This document shows, one piece after another, positions 1 to 7,021 of a stretch of DNA of 64,000 bases; within the stretch, counting starts at the first letter, position 1; every line of letters begins with the position of its first letter. The notes under the pieces were generated by a model that saw nothing but the letters and a program-made list of their open reading frames with translations, was not told the origin of the DNA and did no database searches. Origin of the DNA: Bacteroidales bacterium. Lineage in GTDB: Bacteria; Bacteroidota; Bacteroidia; Bacteroidales; VadinHA17. A program made the translations under genes and the position numbers. Location: assembly GCA_029974835.1 (NCBI GenBank), contig JARKQN010000065.1:1-64000 (forward strand), read 5' to 3'.

Positions 1-649
1 GGCGGCCGGTTCATCCTGCAGCAGCAGATCCGGTCTTCCGGCTGAACTTACAGGCACCTGGTATGCCGTGAAAGGCGATGTGGAAGTATACAGCCTTAAA
101 ACTGAAAACGGTGAAGGTATTTACCTCGGGACGGTTGACGACAGACCGATGGTAAACGGGAAATGGAAAGTGGAAAAGGGTTTACTTGTACTGATACCTG
201 AACCGTCAGGAGAGGCCTCGGCAATAAGCAGATATACATACCGTATCGCCAATGATACCTTGTGGCTGAACAACGGGCAGGAAATCTTCACAAAAACCCT
301 TCCCCTGAAATTTAAACACCCTGAAACAGCCATTCTCGAAAACATCCGGTCTGATTTCAGCGGTAAATTCAGTGAACCTGCCGGGACTGAAGTGCCCTGG
401 GCCGGCGGCAGCAGCTATCCGGGATTTTACATTGAAATGACATCAGATAATGCCTCCGGCCTCTTTTCGGAGATAACAACATATATTCAGGACAAAGGCT
501 TTGAGCCGGACGAACAAGTCATAACGGAAATATGCAATGGTTATGTAAAGGATTACGGCAACAACACTATCGTGGTAATGGTCTGCAGTATTTCCGGCGA
601 GGATGGGGCACCCGTGGGAATAAAAATATCTGCAGCACTTAAAAAGTAA
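1..649 (+). CDS. Lipocalin-like lipoprotein, 5' end cut off by the window edge
   Basis: The frame is open from base 2 and no start codon precedes it, so the gene begins outside the window; about 215 residues are visible. A Ser-Ser-Cys followed by Ser-rich residues near the visible start would fit the lipobox cysteine and linker of an exported lipoprotein, though the hydrophobic part is missing. From about residue 17 the pattern TGTWY followed later by NGKWKV resembles the first strands of lipocalin-like domains found in many Bacteroidota lipoproteins. The second half, from about residue 110, is a separate segment I do not recognise. A GTG at 68 could be called as start, but it would remove both the cysteine and the TGTWY strand. 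Probably an envelope protein of unknown function. Confidence 0.6.
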   Translation, partial: AAGSSCSSRSGLPAELTGTWYAVKGDVEVYSLKTENGEGIYLGTVDDRPMVNGKWKVEKGLLVLIPEPSGEASAISRYTYRIANDTLWLNNGQEIFTKTLPLKFKHPETAILENIRSDFSGKFSEPAGTEVPWAGGSSYPGFYIEMTSDNASGLFSEITTYIQDKGFEPDEQVITEICNGYVKDYGNNTIVVMVCSISGEDGAPVGIKISAALKK

Positions 650-731
650 TCCCGTCTTTCAGCAGGCTGATAAACAAGCAGTATTCTTTCCTGAAAAACA
701 GGAGAGGAAATATTTTTATTTAAAAAGAGAC

Positions 732-739
732 TATATTTG
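732..739 (+). promoter_or_regulatory. Probable -7 element before the DedA/ATP-grasp gene
   Basis: TATATTTG matches the Bacteroidota -7 consensus TAnnTTTG exactly and lies 37 bases before the ATG. The -33 region is only a T-run (711-717). A short inverted repeat, ACCCG/CGGGT, follows in the untranslated leader. Confidence 0.5.
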
Positions 740-776
740 ACCCGCAGTTTTCACGGGTTATGTAAAAATTTTAAAG

Positions 777-2507
777 ATGATTGATCCCGATACTCTGGTC
801 TGGATAAAAGAGGCAATCGCAATATTTTTCCTTACCTTCATTCACGAGGATGCCGCCATAATTGCTGCAGGGTTTGCAAAAGTTGAACAAAGCCTGCCGG
901 TCCTTTATGCTTATGTACCTGTTTATTTCGGTATTGTTATAGGTGACATTCTTATTTACTGGCTCGGACGGCTTGCACAGACGAACAGATGGCTGAGGTC
1001 GAAAATAATCGGGCCAAAAGTTGAGAGGATCAGACTCTGGCTCGAACGACATATGGTAAGGGTGCTTATTATTTGCAGGCTCACGCCCGGGCTTCTGTTT
1101 CCGACTTTTGTGGCCTGCGGCTGGTTTAAAATGCCCTTCTGGAGATTCACAACCGTTTCAATTCTGGCAGGTGCAATTTATTCATCAATCGTCTTAACTA
1201 TTGTTATTATGTTTGGTGACCTGGTTCTTTTCCATCTTGGTTACTGGGCATGGGGCCTGCTGGCAGCAGCAGTGATACTTTTTGCCCTGAGGAACAGCTT
1301 CAAATCGCGCTGGAGCAGAAATACCGAACAGGCAATGGGCGAAGTACCGCCCACCCTGATGGAGACCCTTAAAAGGTACATTCCTTCCATGAAGAAAAGA
1401 TTTCACGGAATGCCTTCTCTCGAAGACCTCAAAAAAGTTGTTTCAACAGCCGAGAGAATCCCCAACAACATACTGTATATACCTGTAGGACTTAGATGGT
1501 TCTGGCTTGCACTCAGATACAGGAGCATTACTTTGCCTTCAGTCTCAAATCCGATGATTGAAACAGGAGGATTTATGGGCGAATCAAAAACTTCCGTGCT
1601 CGATATGGTTGGAGAAAAATCGAGGGAATGGATTGCTCCCTACACCCTTTACCAGCGCAGCAATGGCAGGGGAAACGGCGATCTGCAGAAAGTTGTTGAG
1701 CTGATGCAGAAGAATAATCTATCATTTCCCGTAGTGGCCAAACCCGACATCGGGTGGAATGGTTATGGCGTCAGGTTTGTGGAAAATGAGAAACAGATGG
1801 AAGAATACCTTGACACATTTCCCGAAGGACAGAAACTTATTCTTCAACAGCCGGTAAACTATGACGGTGAAGCAGGGATATTTTACGTCCGTATCCCGGG
1901 AGAGGAGAAGGGGTATATTTATTCAATCACACTTCGTTATTTTCCCTTTGTAACCGGCGATGGCAGGTCAACTCTCAGGCAGCTTATAGAAAATGACCAG
2001 AGATCAAAATTAAGGGCGCACCTTTACCTCGGAGATCATCCGAAACATATAGGGTTCAGCAAGGAAGCCCTCGACCGTATACCTGAAGAGGGAGAGCTTG
2101 TAAGGCTGGCATTTATTGGCTCGCTGAGGGCAGGAGGACTCTACCGCGATGCAAGTCACCTTATTACTCCTGAGCTTACCGCACGGTTCGATGAAATTGC
2201 GAAAAGCATGCCGGAGTTTTATTACGGGAGATTCGATATCCGGTTTGAATCGGTCGATTTGCTTAAGAAAGGGGCGGGATTCCAGATCATCGAGATAAAC
2301 GGCGCAGGTGCCGAAGCTATTCAGGCCTGGGATCCGAATATCCCTCTTTTAAAACTCTACAGGGAGTTTTTCAGGGCACAGAGCCTGCTCTTTAAAGTGT
2401 CCCACTTAAACCGCAAGAGGGGATATAAACCCATGCCTCTCAAAGATTTCGTTAAGGCTGTCAGACGACAGAACAAACTTATCGACAGCTATCCGCCTGC
2501 CAGCTGA
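777..2507 (+). CDS. DedA-family membrane domain fused to an ATP-grasp domain
   Basis: The 576-residue protein joins two families. Residues about 1-185 are a DedA/VTT (SNARE-associated) membrane domain: hydrophobic helices, an early acidic HEDAA motif, and RLTPGLLFPTF followed by a small-residue helix, like the conserved R-x-x-P-G segment of the family. DedA proteins are linked to lipid-carrier flipping and membrane homeostasis. After a linker, residues about 265-540 form an ATP-grasp domain, seen as FPVVAKPDIGWNGYGVR (nucleotide-binding lysine and glycine loop), YYGRFDIRF and IIEINGAGAE (metal-binding acidic and Asn residues), as in D-Ala-D-Ala ligase-like enzymes. These enzymes use ATP to couple a carboxylate to an amine or similar nucleophile. 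A cytoplasmic ligase tethered to a lipid-handling membrane domain is inferred; the substrate is unknown. It is monocistronic, with a promoter upstream and a hairpin downstream. Confidence 0.8.
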   Translation: MIDPDTLVWIKEAIAIFFLTFIHEDAAIIAAGFAKVEQSLPVLYAYVPVYFGIVIGDILIYWLGRLAQTNRWLRSKIIGPKVERIRLWLERHMVRVLIICRLTPGLLFPTFVACGWFKMPFWRFTTVSILAGAIYSSIVLTIVIMFGDLVLFHLGYWAWGLLAAAVILFALRNSFKSRWSRNTEQAMGEVPPTLMETLKRYIPSMKKRFHGMPSLEDLKKVVSTAERIPNNILYIPVGLRWFWLALRYRSITLPSVSNPMIETGGFMGESKTSVLDMVGEKSREWIAPYTLYQRSNGRGNGDLQKVVELMQKNNLSFPVVAKPDIGWNGYGVRFVENEKQMEEYLDTFPEGQKLILQQPVNYDGEAGIFYVRIPGEEKGYIYSITLRYFPFVTGDGRSTLRQLIENDQRSKLRAHLYLGDHPKHIGFSKEALDRIPEEGELVRLAFIGSLRAGGLYRDASHLITPELTARFDEIAKSMPEFYYGRFDIRFESVDLLKKGAGFQIIEINGAGAEAIQAWDPNIPLLKLYREFFRAQSLLFKVSHLNRKRGYKPMPLKDFVKAVRRQNKLIDSYPPAS

Positions 2508-2535
2508 GGATTAATTTTTTCCAAAAAATTAATTC
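2508..2535 (+). terminator. Hairpin after the DedA/ATP-grasp gene
   Basis: TTAATTTTTT (2511-2520) is separated by CC from its exact complement AAAAAATTAA (2523-2532), and flanking GGA/TCC can extend the stem with one bulged base. It starts directly at the stop codon and is a plausible transcript end. Confidence 0.5.
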
Positions 2536-2549
2536 CGGAATAAAAAATC

Positions 2550-2580
2550 TTGCTTTACTTCAATCACTTTCTTAACTTTG
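2550..2580 (+). promoter_or_regulatory. Probable promoter of the small coiled-coil protein
   Basis: TTG (2550-2552) is followed after 20 bases by TAACTTTG (2573-2580), an exact TAnnTTTG match. This leaves an untranslated leader of about 75 bases before the ATG at 2663, long for this window. Confidence 0.55.
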
Positions 2581-2662
2581 GTAACTGACCCCACGTCAGA
2601 AACAAAGGGTTAGAGTTATTACCGTTTTCTGAAAAGGATTCTTAACCTTAAAATGCCAGCAT

Positions 2663-2956
2663 ATGAATACTCCGATTATTCTCCTTGCCACCTCAGTGCC
2701 GGTTACGGCAGTATTGACTGTAATCTTCCTTCTGGCCGCCGCCGCCGTCGGATTCATCACCGCATGGTTCTTCCAGAAAGCTTTCTATACACCGATAATT
2801 AAAAAACTGGAGGAAGAAAAGGAACAGTTAAACAGAAAGATCGACTCTCTTAACAGTGAAAAGGAAGAGCTTAAAAACAAAATTGAAAGCCTGGGGAAGA
2901 CTATTTCCGAGAAGGATCGTGAGATAGAGGAGCTTAAGAACCAGATGCATAAATAA
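2663..2956 (+). CDS. Small membrane protein with C-terminal coiled coil
   Basis: A 97-residue protein. Residues about 10-37 form one hydrophobic membrane segment. The rest is highly charged with regular heptad-like Leu/Ile spacing (KKLEEEKEQLNRKIDSL and so on) and is almost certainly a coiled coil of about 50 residues. No enzymatic motif is present. Proteins of this shape may act as scaffolds or membrane-tethered assembly factors, but the sequence does not say which. It is a lone gene with its own promoter, and the tRNA-Gln unit on the other strand lies downstream. Confidence 0.7.
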   Translation: MNTPIILLATSVPVTAVLTVIFLLAAAAVGFITAWFFQKAFYTPIIKKLEEEKEQLNRKIDSLNSEKEELKNKIESLGKTISEKDREIEELKNQMHK

Positions 2957-3021
2957 GTAAAAGATCTGAACAGCCTCACTCCTGCTTTCCCCGAAATCTC
3001 ATTTTCACTCTCACTCTTTCC

Positions 3022-3044
3022 GTTGACCCACCTGGGCTCGAACC
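3022..3044 (-). repeat. 23-bp copy of the tRNA-Gln 3' end
   Basis: These 23 bases are identical to 3155-3177, the 3' end of the tRNA-Gln gene (part of the T loop, the 3' side of the T stem, the 3' acceptor strand and two following bases). The copies are in direct orientation, 133 bases apart. The rest of a tRNA is not present next to this copy. The arrangement resembles the att duplication left by tRNA-targeting integration, or a partly deleted tandem tRNA. Confidence 0.85.
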
Positions 3045-3058
3045 GAACCGACCGTTAA

Positions 3059-3081
3059 AAAATTGCCCGGTGGGCAATTTT
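3059..3081 (-). terminator. Strong intrinsic terminator downstream of tRNA-Gln
   Basis: A perfect 10-bp stem, AAAATTGCCC/GGGCAATTTT, with a 3-base loop. Read on the minus strand it ends in a run of T, so it can terminate transcripts coming from tRNA-Gln. It lies between the tRNA and its 3' copy. Confidence 0.65.
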
Positions 3082-3131
3082 AGGGAGGTGTCAGACTGCA
3101 GCGAGGGCCGAGCCCAGACACAAAATGAGAA

Positions 3132-3151
3132 AGCCGGCTTTGCAGCCGGCT
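3132..3151 (-). terminator. GC-rich hairpin directly after tRNA-Gln
   Basis: AGCCGGCT occurs twice (3132-3139 and 3144-3151) around a 4-base loop, giving an 8-bp GC-rich stem. It begins 4 bases beyond the tRNA 3' end on the minus strand and is followed by a T-rich stretch. It is a likely first terminator or processing hairpin of the tRNA transcript. Confidence 0.55.
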
Positions 3152-3155
3152 CATG

Positions 3156-3228
3156 TTGACCCACCTGGGCTCGAACCAGGACTCTGCGGAACCAAAATCC
3201 GACGTGTTACCAATTACACCATGGGTCA
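3156..3228 (-). tRNA. tRNA-Gln (anticodon TTG)
   Basis: Read on the minus strand, the acceptor strands TGACCCA and TGGGTCA pair over 7 bp, the D arm carries GTGTAATTGGTAACAC, the anticodon loop is TTTTGGT with TTG in the middle, and the T arm is CCTGG-TTCGAGC-CCAGG. The anticodon stem has one mismatched outer pair. CCA is not encoded; the base after the acceptor is A. Confidence 0.93.
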
Positions 3229-3249
3229 GTAATTGTGGTAAAAACAGGG

Positions 3250-3257
3250 CAAAATTA
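3250..3257 (-). promoter_or_regulatory. Probable -7 element of tRNA-Gln
   Basis: On the minus strand the bases read TAATTTTG, an exact TAnnTTTG match, 21 bases upstream of the tRNA. The same octamer stands before tRNA-Arg (12291-12298). No clear -33 TTG is found at the usual distance. Confidence 0.45.
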
Positions 3258-3336
3258 ATAAAATATTGGATATGCCCGCACATGGCAATGCCTGCCGCTT
3301 CAACCGTTACCCGGAAGTAACGGCAAGGACCGGGTC

Positions 3337-3756
3337 TTATAGCGGCAGTTTTTCGAATGAAAAATTGTGCTTCTCGATATCGGGTACCTCAATTACCCTG
3401 AAAGGACATCTGACAAGAGTCCTGATAATATGTCCGAGATCACACATATCCTCGTCCCCTTTTTCGTAATACCAGAAAATCCTCAGGTAGCAGGGCAGAT
3501 CTATCGTCTTGCCAAGTTCCCTCAGGATGGTGAAGACCCATTTTATTGACATGGTATTTATAAACTCGAAGCCGAGAATTACATCAGTGTTTGTATTGCA
3601 CTCACAGACATATTTTGCTACCCATTTGTATAAAGGTTCGTAAAAATCGGTGGGATTTTCAGGAATGGACCGGCCTGTAATAAGTATTTTCCCGCGTTCA
3701 AGATGAATGCGGGGAGTCTTCTTCGTAGACTCAATAATAATACTTTCAGTATGCAT
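3337..3756 (-). CDS. SiaC-family regulatory phosphoprotein (DUF1987)
   Basis: The 139-residue protein matches the DUF1987/SiaC family in length and layout: an N-terminal strand region with TPRI, then DFYEPLYKWV, then a helix near FEFINTMSIKW. Thr68 in that helix sits where the phosphorylated threonine of Pseudomonas aeruginosa SiaC is found. In that system SiaC is phosphorylated by the kinase SiaB, dephosphorylated by the PP2C phosphatase SiaA, and in its unphosphorylated form activates a diguanylate cyclase. No SiaB or cyclase lies nearby, but two PP2C phosphatases are in the window (9118-10344 and 29456-31336). The role as a partner-switching protein is inferred from the family. Confidence 0.8.
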   Translation of the reverse strand: MHTESIIIESTKKTPRIHLERGKILITGRSIPENPTDFYEPLYKWVAKYVCECNTNTDVILGFEFINTMSIKWVFTILRELGKTIDLPCYLRIFWYYEKGDEDMCDLGHIIRTLVRCPFRVIEVPDIEKHNFSFEKLPL

Positions 3757-3858
3757 ATTATACCGGTAAAATCCACCCCTGTGTTCCGGAATTATTATCC
3801 TGACCGGGGAAACAATGCTTAACAGCCGGGCTGTAAAATTATAAAATAGGAATAATCC

Positions 3859-3875
3859 GCCAAATAATATTTGGC
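3859..3875. repeat. 17-bp perfect palindrome after the ribbon-helix-helix-like gene
   Basis: GCCAAATAATATTTGGC reads the same on both strands around a central base. It starts just 3 bases beyond the stop codon of the minus-strand gene at 3879-4106. It may be a terminator-like hairpin or an operator in front of the SiaC-like gene. Confidence 0.4.
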
Positions 3876-3878
3876 ACT

Positions 3879-4106
3879 TTATTGTTTAAAAAGGGTGGGT
3901 GACGGTTCTTCCCACAGAGTCGGATGGTCATCATCAAACTTCTGGATAATGGCCTTCATAATTGTGGTGCGCATGAATTCCGATTTGTTTTTTATCCTGT
4001 AGCGGCTGCAGTAAAGTGAGAGGGCTTTCATTTCGCGGCTGTTAAGTAGAACGGAAAGACGGTTATTCCGCTTCAGGTAATCTTCTCTGTAAAGGGAACG
4101 CCTCAA
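3879..4106 (-). CDS. Small ribbon-helix-helix-like protein
   Basis: A 75-residue basic protein. After a basic N terminus (RRSLYREDYLKRNNR) comes a strand RLSVLLN and two predicted helices (SREMKALSLYCSRYR and KSEFMRTTIMKAIIQKF), the beta-alpha-alpha order of MetJ/Arc-type DNA-binding proteins, ending in an acidic-proline tail. The start codon is TTG at 4106. No ATG or GTG lies between it and the upstream in-frame stop, and a good -7 element sits about 20 bases upstream, so this start is favoured. It is a likely transcription factor or nucleoid-type protein; no target is known. Confidence 0.6.
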   Translation of the reverse strand: MRRSLYREDYLKRNNRLSVLLNSREMKALSLYCSRYRIKNKSEFMRTTIMKAIIQKFDDDHPTLWEEPSPTLFKQ

Positions 4107-4127
4107 ACCTCTTTGTTTTTATGATTA

Positions 4128-4135
4128 CAAAGATA
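4128..4135 (-). promoter_or_regulatory. Probable -7 element of the ribbon-helix-helix-like gene
   Basis: The minus strand reads TATCTTTG, an exact TAnnTTTG match, 21 bases upstream of the TTG start. It supports transcription from just before the alternative start codon. Confidence 0.5.
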
Positions 4136-4294
4136 AGATGCCTGTTGCTCCGTGTAAGTAAACTGTTTGCCGAGTTTTTAACAAAAGCGGCGAAGCGCTT
4201 CTGCAAACAACACAAAATCAATAATATAAAATATTTACAACTTTTACGGCGGGTACATTTTGTTAACCTGAATCGTTATAATTTCGGGGTTTTA

Positions 4295-4321
4295 TTGCAA
4301 TATGATAATTTACTATCTTCG
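4295..4321 (+). promoter_or_regulatory. Possible promoter of the TolC operon
   Basis: TTG (4295-4297) and TATCTTCG (4314-4321, one mismatch to TAnnTTTG) are 16 bases apart, slightly short. Transcription would begin after the ATG at 4302, so it supports starting TolC at 4359. Confidence 0.35.
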
Positions 4322-4358
4322 TACCTTCATTTCCGGAAGGAAAAAACGGAAACAATAT

Positions 4359-5735
4359 ATGAATGTGAAAAAGACAATTAATCTGCTTGCTGCCCTCATG
4401 CTGGTATCGCAATCGTGGTCACAACAGAAACAATGGACCCTCGAGGACTGCATACGTCATGCTCTGGATAATAACATCCAGATCAAGCAGCAGGACCTGC
4501 AGACAAAGTATCAGAAAAACGCCCTTGATCTTGCAAAGCTGAAGCTTCTGCCTACCATTAACGGAACAGCCTCCCACAGCTATTCATTCGGAAGGGCCCT
4601 CGACCAGACTACCTATGAGTATACCGAGAATGAGACAATAATGTCGGATAACTTCTATATCGGAAGCACCCTGACGCTGTTTAACGGCCTTCAGAACTAC
4701 AATTCCATAAAGAAGAGTTCTTACGAACTCAGGGCCGGAGGAGAGGACCTGCAGACAATAAAAGACAACGTGGCCCTGAATGTGGCAATGGCATATCTGC
4801 AGATACTGCTGAACCGTGAGATAGTTAATGCCACGGAAAATCAGCTGGGAATAACCCTTCAGCAGATTGAAAAAACCAGGAAGCTTGTGGAAGCGGGAAG
4901 CGTTGCAATCGGAAACCTTCTTCAGATTGAAGCACAGGCGGCCCAGGAAGAACTCCAACTGGTCAATATGAAAAACCAGCTGGATATTTCCTATCTCAAT
5001 CTTGCCCAGCTTCTGGAACTGCAATCACCCGAAGGATTCCAGGTTGTGATACCCCCGGTCGAAATAGACACAAATTATGTACTCTCCGGCAATGTCACTG
5101 ATATTTATAATGTAGCCGTGACGGGCAGGCCTGAAATAAAAAGTGCTGAATTCAAACTTTCGGCAAGCGAATATGACCTTAAAATTGCCCGCGGGGGAAG
5201 AAGTCCGAGACTTTCAATGAACAATTCATTCAGCACCGGATATTCCGATATCAGGAAGAAACTTCTCGGTATCGACCCGGTTACAGGTCCCGTTTACGGA
5301 AAATATCCTTTTGCAGATCAGGTAAACGACAATATAAATTACGGAATAGCATTTAACCTCAATGTTCCGATACTGAACGGGTGGCAGGTAAACAAAAATA
5401 TTTCCAATGCGAAACTTTCAATTGAAAACGGAAAGTTTACTCTCGATGCTGCCAGGAAACAGCTCTATAAAAACATCCAGCAGGCTTACGCCGACGCCGG
5501 CGCTGCCCTGAAAAAATACAATGCTTCTTTAAGGGCTGTTAAATCGGCCGAAGAATCTTTCAGGTATTCCGAGCAGAGATTCAATGTCGGACTGGTTACT
5601 CCGGTTGATTATAATGCCGCCAAAACACAGCTTCTTAGAGCACAGTCCGAACTCTCACAGTCGAAATATGAATTCGTTTTTAAAATAAAAGTTCTCGATT
5701 TTTACAAAGGCATTCCAATTTCTCTTCCTAAATAA
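4359..5735 (+). CDS. TolC-family outer-membrane efflux protein
   Basis: A 458-residue protein with a cleavable signal peptide (MNVKKTINLLAALMLVSQSWS then QQKQWTLEDCI). The WTLEDCIRHALDNNI opening and the two helical-hairpin repeats, each with long amphipathic helices and beta segments, are typical of outer-membrane factors of the OEP family (about 450 residues). It should form a trimeric channel for substances exported by a tripartite pump or type I system. An in-frame ATG at 4302 would add 19 residues before the signal peptide and lies upstream of the likely transcription start, so 4359 is preferred. The MacA-like adaptor gene follows after 11 bases; an inner-membrane pump is not adjacent. 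Confidence 0.9.
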   Translation: MNVKKTINLLAALMLVSQSWSQQKQWTLEDCIRHALDNNIQIKQQDLQTKYQKNALDLAKLKLLPTINGTASHSYSFGRALDQTTYEYTENETIMSDNFYIGSTLTLFNGLQNYNSIKKSSYELRAGGEDLQTIKDNVALNVAMAYLQILLNREIVNATENQLGITLQQIEKTRKLVEAGSVAIGNLLQIEAQAAQEELQLVNMKNQLDISYLNLAQLLELQSPEGFQVVIPPVEIDTNYVLSGNVTDIYNVAVTGRPEIKSAEFKLSASEYDLKIARGGRSPRLSMNNSFSTGYSDIRKKLLGIDPVTGPVYGKYPFADQVNDNINYGIAFNLNVPILNGWQVNKNISNAKLSIENGKFTLDAARKQLYKNIQQAYADAGAALKKYNASLRAVKSAEESFRYSEQRFNVGLVTPVDYNAAKTQLLRAQSELSQSKYEFVFKIKVLDFYKGIPISLPK

Positions 5736-5746
5736 ATTATTTCAAA

Positions 5747-7006
5747 ATGGGTAACAATAAACTTATTAAAATACTTGCCCCGTTAACGGTAATTCTCATA
5801 ATTCTGGCAGTAATCGGCAAGAAACAGGGGTGGTTCGGTAAGGCAGTCACCGTTAAAGTAGCTGTTGAAAAGGCTGAAATAAGATCAATAACCGAAACAA
5901 TTACGGCAAACGGTAAGGTTCAGCCTGTTAAAGAAGTTAAAATCACACCGGATGTTTCAGGCGAAATAGTGGAACTAAATGTCAAAGAGGGCGACCAGGT
6001 AAAGAAGGGACAGCTTTTGTGCCGTATCAAACCCGACACATACATCTCACAGCGGGACCGGTCAATTGCTGCAATAAGCTCCGCCAGGGCAAGACTTGCA
6101 CAGTCGGAGGCGCAATTTATCCAGGCAGAGCAGGCCTATAAAAGGAATAAACAGCTTTTTGAGGAAAAGACCATCTCTCAGGCTGAGTACGAACAGGCAG
6201 AGTCGGCCTATAAGGTTGCCAAAGCAGACGTGGATGCTGCAAAGTTCTCTATTCTGAGTGCAGAAGCCTCTCTGAAAGAGGCAGAGGAGAACCTTGTGAA
6301 GACATCGATATATGCCCCAATCGACGGAACTGTGTCAATGCTGCTTGTGGAACTTGGAGAAAGAGTGGTAGGAACCAGTATGATGACCGGAACAGAAATG
6401 ATGAGGATAGCCGATTTAACCCGCATGGAGGCCCGCGTGGAGGTAAATGAAAACGACATTCCCAGGGTTAAGGTAGGCGATACTGCAGTTGTAAATATCG
6501 ATGCCTACATTGATGAAAAGTTTAAGGGAGTGGTGACACAGGTCGCCAATTCTGCAAAAACCACAGGTGTTTCAGCTGACCAGGTTACCAATTTTGATGT
6601 CAGGATTTTTATTCTGCCTGAATCATACAGGCATCTTGTGAAGGAATCAGGGATGAGTCCCCTCAGACCCGGAATGTCAGTATCGGTTGACATCAGAACA
6701 ATTACAAAGCCGGCCGTGGTTGCGGTACCAATCCAGGCTGTCACAACAAGAACCGACACTACTCTCCAGCAGGTAACAGCCACTGCCGAAGATGTGCGAA
6801 CGCTGGTTTTCACCACTGATAAAAAATACGCCTTCGCAAAAGATGTCAGAACCGGAATTCAGGATAACAACTATATAGAAATTATTTCCGGGATAAATGA
6901 AGGAGACATAGTTATTTCGGCTCCTTTCAGCGCAATCAGCAAAAAATTGTCCGACAGTACTCTGGTTGAGGTTGTCAGCAAGGATGACCTTTACAAAATT
7001 AAATAA
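5747..7006 (+). CDS. HlyD/MacA-like periplasmic adaptor protein
   Basis: A 419-residue membrane-fusion protein. One N-terminal membrane anchor (residues about 8-25) is followed by the first half of a lipoyl domain (VSGEIVELNVKEGDQVKKGQLL), a long Ala/Gln/Glu-rich helical hairpin (about 100-175), the second lipoyl half (IYAPIDGTVSMLLVELGERV) and beta-barrel and membrane-proximal domains (MEARVEVNENDIPRVKVGD onward). Such adaptors join an inner-membrane ABC or RND transporter to TolC in the outer membrane. It is cotranscribed with the upstream TolC gene. The usual MacB partner is missing from this operon and must be encoded elsewhere, or the pair has another partner. Confidence 0.9.
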   Translation: MGNNKLIKILAPLTVILIILAVIGKKQGWFGKAVTVKVAVEKAEIRSITETITANGKVQPVKEVKITPDVSGEIVELNVKEGDQVKKGQLLCRIKPDTYISQRDRSIAAISSARARLAQSEAQFIQAEQAYKRNKQLFEEKTISQAEYEQAESAYKVAKADVDAAKFSILSAEASLKEAEENLVKTSIYAPIDGTVSMLLVELGERVVGTSMMTGTEMMRIADLTRMEARVEVNENDIPRVKVGDTAVVNIDAYIDEKFKGVVTQVANSAKTTGVSADQVTNFDVRIFILPESYRHLVKESGMSPLRPGMSVSVDIRTITKPAVVAVPIQAVTTRTDTTLQQVTATAEDVRTLVFTTDKKYAFAKDVRTGIQDNNYIEIISGINEGDIVISAPFSAISKKLSDSTLVEVVSKDDLYKIK

Positions 7007-7021
7007 TCCTGTTACGCAGGA

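Noticed and set aside
2957..3336. A mobile element inserted at tRNA-Gln
   Set aside because: Only a 23-bp repeat and two hairpins are present; there is no integrase, transposase or cargo between the repeats. I kept it only as a scar.
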